8,136 nt of DNA from Chloroflexota bacterium (GTDB lineage: Bacteria; Chloroflexota; Ktedonobacteria; Ktedonobacterales; Ktedonobacteraceae), in NCBI GenBank assembly GCA_005881295.1, contig VBHS01000048.1, positions 1 through 8,136 of the forward strand. Direction: 5' to 3'. Position numbers and translations under genes: made by a program. This document shows positions 4,967 to 8,136 of the stretch, piece by piece. The notes below the pieces were generated by a model. That model was given only the letters and a program-made list of their open reading frames with translations. It did no database searches and had not been told where the DNA came from. Numbering within the stretch: position 1 is the stretch's first letter; each line of letters begins with the position of its first letter.

Positions 4967-6169
4967 ATGGCCATGGAAGAAGCGGTTATCCTCTCGGCAG
5001 TACGTACTCCTATTGGAAGGTACGCGGGGAGCCTCAAAGATGTTCGACCCGATGACCTGGCCGCCCTCGTGATCGCGGAAGCGGTGCGGCTTGCCAATAT
5101 CGACGCGGACAGCATCGAAGATGTCATTTTAGGTTGTGCCAACCAGGCCGGTGAGGATAACCGGAATGTTGCGCGCATGGCCTTGCTTTTAGCAGGTCTC
5201 CCCCTTCACGTGGCCGGGCAGACCGTCAACCGCCTCTGCGGCTCGGGCCTGCAGGCCGTCAATAGCGCGGCCCAGACTATTCAAACAGGCATGGGTGATA
5301 CCTTTGTCGCGGGTGGCGTCGAGAGCATGACCCGCGCCCCCTTCGTGTTGAGCAAAGCCGATTCCGCCTTTAGTCGCAATATTGACATGCACGATACCAC
5401 GCTTGGCTGGCGGTTCATGAATGCCAAATTATCCGCCGTACATCATCCCTACAGCATGGGGGAAACGGCCGAGAACGTCGCCGAAAAGTACGGCATCAGC
5501 CGCGCCGATCAGGACGCCTTCGCGCTGCGCAGTCAGCAGCGAGCCGTTGCCGCCCAACAATCCGGCCGTTTCGCCGCCGAGATTTTGCCCGTATCCATCC
5601 CACAAAAAAAGGGTGAGCCCACCATAGTTGCCATCGATGAGCACCCACGCGCCGACACCACAATTGAAAAACTGGCAGCCCTGAAACCCGCCTTTCGCAA
5701 AGATGGCAGCGTAACAGCTGGCAACTCGGCAGGTATCAACGACGGTGCAGCAGCGCTGGTGATGATGGCACAGAGCCGTGCCGAGCAGCTTGGCCTGCAT
5801 CCTCGCGCGCGTATCGTCGCATCGGCCGTCGCGGGCGTTGATCCCGCCTACATGGGGCTCGGCCCCATTCCCGCCACGCGTAAAGTCCTGCAGCGCGCGG
5901 GACTGAGCATCAATGACATGGACCTGGTCGAACTCAACGAGGCATTCGCCGCCCAGGCGCTGCAATGCGTGCGCGAGCTGGAGATAGACGAGGAGAAGCT
6001 CAATGTCAACGGCGGGGCTATCGCCCTCGGCCATCCCCTCGGCTGCAGTGGTGCGCGTCTTGTCGTGACGCTACTGCATGAATTGGAGCGTCGTGGCGGT
6101 CGTTATGGCCTGGCAACCATGTGTATCGGCGTCGGCCAGGGCATCGCCACTATCATCGAACGCGTCTAA
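4967..6169 (+). CDS. thiolase (acetyl-CoA C-acyltransferase family)
   Basis: The protein has 400 residues, the typical thiolase length. The start ATG follows GAAAGGGG by about 4 nt; a second ATG two codons later is possible. The catalytic set is complete: nucleophile C91 in NRLCGSGLQAV, NEAFAAQ (324-330), H356 in NGGAIALGHPLGCSGAR (348-364), and C386 in CIGVGQG (386-392). These carry out thiolytic cleavage of 3-ketoacyl-CoA with CoA, or the reverse Claisen condensation. The segment TLGWRFMNAKL (145-155) resembles beta-ketoadipyl-CoA/PcaF-type thiolases, but this cannot fix the substrate, so no symbol is given. It lies between the crotonase and the LLM oxidoreductase (13 bp), so co-transcription is likely. 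The 72-bp gap before it has no obvious terminator and only weak promoter matches. Confidence 0.95.
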   Translation: MAMEEAVILSAVRTPIGRYAGSLKDVRPDDLAALVIAEAVRLANIDADSIEDVILGCANQAGEDNRNVARMALLLAGLPLHVAGQTVNRLCGSGLQAVNSAAQTIQTGMGDTFVAGGVESMTRAPFVLSKADSAFSRNIDMHDTTLGWRFMNAKLSAVHHPYSMGETAENVAEKYGISRADQDAFALRSQQRAVAAQQSGRFAAEILPVSIPQKKGEPTIVAIDEHPRADTTIEKLAALKPAFRKDGSVTAGNSAGINDGAAALVMMAQSRAEQLGLHPRARIVASAVAGVDPAYMGLGPIPATRKVLQRAGLSINDMDLVELNEAFAAQALQCVRELEIDEEKLNVNGGAIALGHPLGCSGARLVVTLLHELERRGGRYGLATMCIGVGQGIATIIERV

Positions 6170-6182
6170 CGGGAACTAACAA

Positions 6183-7100
6183 ATGGGAGAACAACAACAA
6201 AACAAACCCCTTTTCGGTTTGAACATCGACCCATCGGCAAACAACTTGCAACTGGCATATAATCTGGCCCAAATTGCCGACAGCACACGGCTCGACTTTT
6301 TGGGCATCCAGGATCACCCGTACAACGGCAGGTTTCTCGACACCTGGACGCTGCTCACCGCCCTCGGCTCCCGCACACAGCATGTCCGGCTCCTGCCTAA
6401 CGTCCTCAACCTGCCGCTCCGTCCTCCTGCTTTGCTGGCAAAGGCCGCAGCGACGCTCGACATCCTGACCAACGGCCGCTTAGAGCTGGGACTTGGCGCC
6501 GGCGGATTCTGGGAAGGTATCGTATCCTACGGTGGCGTGCATCGCACGCCGGGAGAGGCGGTGAGCGCGTTGGAAGAGGCTATCGCACTCATGCGTACGC
6601 TCTGGCAGCCAATACCACCCAATCAAACAGTGAACTTCTCCGGCCATCATTATCAACTGGTGAATGCGCATCCCGGTCCCACGCCGGCGCACCCTATCGG
6701 CATCTGGCTTGGCGCTCTGCGCCCCAAAATGCTGCGCCTCACAGGTTACAAGGCCGATGGCTTACTTATCTCCGCCTCCTACATCCCACCGGAGGATGTA
6801 CCTTTCATCCAACAAACCATTAACGACGCCGCCCATGAAGCCGGGCGCAACCCCCAGGCAATTCGACGGGGATATAACCTCATGGGCGCCATCATCCAGC
6901 CCGGCGGCAGGCCAATGGTAGCTCGCCGCAAGGGTGTCATCATCGGCACGCCCCAGCACTGGATCGACGAAATCTTGCGCTATTATCACGAACTACACAT
7001 GGATACTTTCATTTTCTGGTCCATAATGGGCGAAGAAGAAAAACAATCCCACATCTTCGCCGAAGAGGTAGTGCCTGGCATACTGGAACAACTCACATAA
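6183..7100 (+). CDS. LLM-class (luciferase-like) flavin/F420-dependent oxidoreductase
   Basis: The protein has 305 residues, fitting a single TIM-barrel domain of the bacterial-luciferase superfamily. The ATG lies 13 bp after the thiolase stop, with only a weak GGGA ahead of it, so coupling to upstream translation is likely. Family marks are DFLGIQDHPYNGRFLDTW (38-55, substrate and cofactor side), the conserved LTNGRLELGLGAGGFWEG (95-112), a GIWLGALRPKMLRLTGYKADG strand-loop (173-193), and a C-terminal GTPQHWIDEI (255-264). Members use FMN/FADH2 or coenzyme F420 for monooxygenation or hydride transfer. Which cofactor applies cannot be read from the sequence. Its substrate is unknown; placement after the thiolase suggests a step in the same catabolism. 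The organism group inferred here includes F420 users, which makes F420 plausible. Confidence 0.9.
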   Translation: MGEQQQNKPLFGLNIDPSANNLQLAYNLAQIADSTRLDFLGIQDHPYNGRFLDTWTLLTALGSRTQHVRLLPNVLNLPLRPPALLAKAAATLDILTNGRLELGLGAGGFWEGIVSYGGVHRTPGEAVSALEEAIALMRTLWQPIPPNQTVNFSGHHYQLVNAHPGPTPAHPIGIWLGALRPKMLRLTGYKADGLLISASYIPPEDVPFIQQTINDAAHEAGRNPQAIRRGYNLMGAIIQPGGRPMVARRKGVIIGTPQHWIDEILRYYHELHMDTFIFWSIMGEEEKQSHIFAEEVVPGILEQLT

Positions 7101-7125
7101 CAACCATTGATAGAGAGGAAACAAC

Positions 7126-7584
7126 ATGAACGCAGCCGAAATGCTCGACAATGTTCATCTAAGAACCATCAGGGCCCTCGACGACCTACCCGAGCTGCAA
7201 TGGGACATACCAGGAGCCTGCGGAAACTGGACTGTAAAGGAAATAGTCGCGCACCTCACATCCTATGAACTGGCGCTAGCCGAGGGACTCAAAACATTCC
7301 TGGGCCAGCCATCAACCCGTACGTATATCTCAAGGCTCCTCGAAGATGGCGCAAAATTCAACGAAGAAGAGGTGGAGAAACGCAGGTACACTACCGCCCA
7401 ACGTGTGATGGATGATTACAACGACGCCCAGATACAGACCGTGTCGCTCCTGGCGCAAATTCCCGCGGAGAAACTACAGCAAAAAGGGACTGCCGACCGC
7501 TCACCCAACGACTTTATCACCTCTTTCTACAACCATGCGGTTGAGCATTGTGAGCAGATCGAAAAATTTCGTAACAGGAGTTAA
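7126..7584 (+). CDS. DinB / maleylpyruvate-isomerase-like four-helix protein
   Basis: The protein has 152 residues and starts at ATG 7126 after AGAGGAAA. The fold marks are an N-terminal helix, the PGACGNWTVKEIVAHLTSYE block (29-48), and a C-terminal FYNHAVEHCEQIEKF (134-148). H43, H137 and H141 sit where DinB-superfamily proteins hold the metal-binding histidine triad, so a metal-dependent function is likely. Family members include thiol (mycothiol or bacillithiol) S-transferases and maleylpyruvate isomerases, and many are uncharacterised stress proteins. It follows the LLM gene by 25 bp and is probably the last gene of the operon. In such an operon it could detoxify an electrophilic intermediate, which is inference. 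Confidence 0.85.
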   Translation: MNAAEMLDNVHLRTIRALDDLPELQWDIPGACGNWTVKEIVAHLTSYELALAEGLKTFLGQPSTRTYISRLLEDGAKFNEEEVEKRRYTTAQRVMDDYNDAQIQTVSLLAQIPAEKLQQKGTADRSPNDFITSFYNHAVEHCEQIEKFRNRS

Positions 7585-7586
7585 CG

Positions 7587-7652
7587 CGGGCCGCCTTCCG
7601 CCCGTTCCTGAGGATGCAGAATGACGACAGGGATTTCCCGCGCCGTCTTTTT
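7587..7652 (+). terminator. weak terminator region after the operon
   Basis: Just past the DinB-like stop, CGGGC (7587-7591) and GCCCG (7600-7604) can pair across an 8-nt loop. Further on, GGGATTTCCC (at about 7630-7639) is followed by a T-run at 7648-7652. Neither stem is strong and the T-run is separated from both, so efficient termination is doubtful. Confidence 0.3.
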
Positions 7653-7672
7653 CTGATACTCGGTTCGACAGA

Positions 7673-7849
7673 TCATTCTCTTCGGGGTTGGTAGGAGCCA
7701 GGGAGCGTGCGGAAGCTGATGTTGAGACGGTTCCAGCCGTTGATAGCGACAATAGCAAGGGTGAGGTTCACTTGACGGTCATTAGAAACTACAGGTACAA
7801 TGGGCCCGTTAACACCGCACCCTTCGGAAACCCTTGCCCGAACTACTTG
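7673..7849 (-). pseudogene. 3' remnant of a carboxymuconolactone-decarboxylase (AhpD-like) family gene
   Basis: On the minus strand the open frame between TAG (7852-7850) and TGA (7675-7673) ends in DRQVNLTLAIVAINGWNRL, followed by NISFRTLPGSYQP and then the stop. That is the characteristic C-terminus of CMD-family proteins (compare the family pattern ELTLAIA-INAWNRL-IAFR--PGSYQP). Only about 36 residues are recognisable. Upstream the reading frame degrades (RARVSEGCGVNGP...), and no start, N-terminal helices or catalytic Cys pair can be found in any minus-strand frame up to 7936. It is therefore a relic of a lost gene in the 352-bp gap. The plus-strand promoter candidate lies inside it. Confidence 0.7.
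7772..7801 (+). promoter_or_regulatory. sigma70-type promoter candidate for the last gene
   Basis: TTGACG (7772-7777, 5/6) is followed after 18 nt by TACAAT (7796-7801, 5/6). Transcription would begin near 7808, leaving a leader of about 130 nt before the ATG at 7937. It lies within the degraded CMD-like sequence, so if active it may have arisen after that gene decayed. Confidence 0.45.
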
Positions 7850-7936
7850 CTAACTGCCTTAATGAAAATGAATGGTCGCATATTTGGGGTGGGAATAGCT
7901 GGCGGTTGGCAAACATCAAATAGAAAGGCAGATATT

Positions 7937-8136
7937 ATGAAAGGTATCTCGTTATCAACGGACAATGGACCCTTTGTTGAACGGCTGAAAAAAATAATCG
8001 CGGCCCTATTTAAATTCCTGGACTGGTTTACACCTACGCATCCGTTCATCGCCGATAAGCGAGCGCGCACGTTCCTCGTTTCCTTCACCATGCTCTTCTT
8101 CGAATTGCTCTGCATTCGCTGGATCCCGTCTTACGT
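7937..8136 (+). CDS. N-terminus of an integral membrane protein, perhaps spermidine-synthase-like; continues past window
   Basis: The start ATG at 7937 is preceded by AGAAAGG about 8 nt upstream, and 66 complete codons are in the window. Residues 1-44 are a soluble lead with an amphipathic helix (VERLKKIIAALFKFLDWF, 14-31). A hydrophobic segment then begins at about 45 (TFLVSFTMLFFELLCIRWIPSY). The pattern FFELL-IRWIPSYV is what I associate with the first membrane helix of large membrane-bound spermidine-synthase-like proteins found in several phyla, in which a multi-span region precedes a methyltransferase-fold domain. Too little is present to confirm that. The frame is open to the window edge and codon use matches the neighbours. 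Confidence 0.6.
   Translation, partial: MKGISLSTDNGPFVERLKKIIAALFKFLDWFTPTHPFIADKRARTFLVSFTMLFFELLCIRWIPSY

Larger units (their letters stand above)
7585..7936. other. intergenic region, 352 bp
   Basis: It holds the weak terminator elements (7587-7652), the CMD-family remnant (7673-7849) and a promoter candidate (7772-7801). From 7850 to 7936 I see only the ribosome binding site for the next gene (AGAAAGG, about 7922-7928). Confidence 0.6.

Noticed and set aside
5429..6034. 201-residue open frame antisense to the thiolase
   Set aside because: Lies wholly inside the intact thiolase gene; a shadow produced by GC-rich codon use.
7843..8115. 90-residue minus-strand open frame opposite the last gene
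   Set aside because: Antisense to a plus-strand frame with a ribosome binding site and a clear membrane helix; no motif of its own.
1..8136. CRISPR arrays, tRNA or rRNA genes, insertion sequences
   Set aside because: No regularly spaced repeats, cloverleaf-like sequence, transposase motifs or terminal inverted repeats with target duplications were found by eye.

Overview
The window looks like a chromosomal segment of a bacterium with moderately high GC. Several protein types suggest Chloroflexota, perhaps class Ktedonobacteria: a zinc-ribbon/transmembrane lipobox-free surface protein, an LLM-class oxidoreductase beside a DinB-fold protein, an XdhC relative beside a crotonase, and the N-terminus of a spermidine-synthase-like membrane protein. 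That placement is inference from family resemblance; there is no rRNA or marker gene here.

Left part (1-2957), all on the minus strand. From right to left: a two-gene unit made of a Rad52/ERF-like single-strand annealing protein (2181-2957) and a small helical protein of unknown function (1893-2177), closed by a perfect 19-bp hairpin (1825-1872). Next comes a membrane-anchored protein (854-1663) whose expected zinc-ribbon head (1620-1757) is in another frame. Last is a class III (CaiB/BaiF) CoA-transferase cut by the window edge (1-619). Two good sigma70-type promoters are visible, one for the Rad52-like unit and one in front of the CoA-transferase. The first is overlaid by GTTCT/AGAAC half-sites, one pair of which resembles a Gram-positive LexA (SOS) box.

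Middle (2958-3430): a divergent non-coding region. It holds the Rad52-unit promoter, a short minus-strand stretch that reads like the C-terminal membrane anchor of a lost protein, and overlapping small palindromes ahead of the next gene.

Right part (3431-7584), all on the plus strand: an XdhC/CoxI-family gene broken by an internal deletion with loss of frame, then intact genes for a crotonase (enoyl-CoA hydratase), a thiolase, an LLM-class flavin/F420-type oxidoreductase and a DinB-superfamily protein. Spacing is short (26, 72, 13 and 25 bp), so these probably form one operon. Crotonase and thiolase supply hydration and thiolytic steps of acyl-CoA degradation (or acetoacetyl-CoA chemistry). 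The CoA-transferase on the other strand would suit activation or racemisation of acyl-CoA substrates.

Right end (7585-8136): a degenerate 3' remnant of a carboxymuconolactone-decarboxylase-family gene on the minus strand, with a plausible plus-strand promoter inside it, then the start of a membrane protein that runs off the window. No CRISPR, tRNA, rRNA or complete mobile element was seen. The parts most worth a second look are the possibly damage-inducible Rad52-like/unknown pair and the three broken genes (XdhC, zinc-ribbon protein, CMD remnant).
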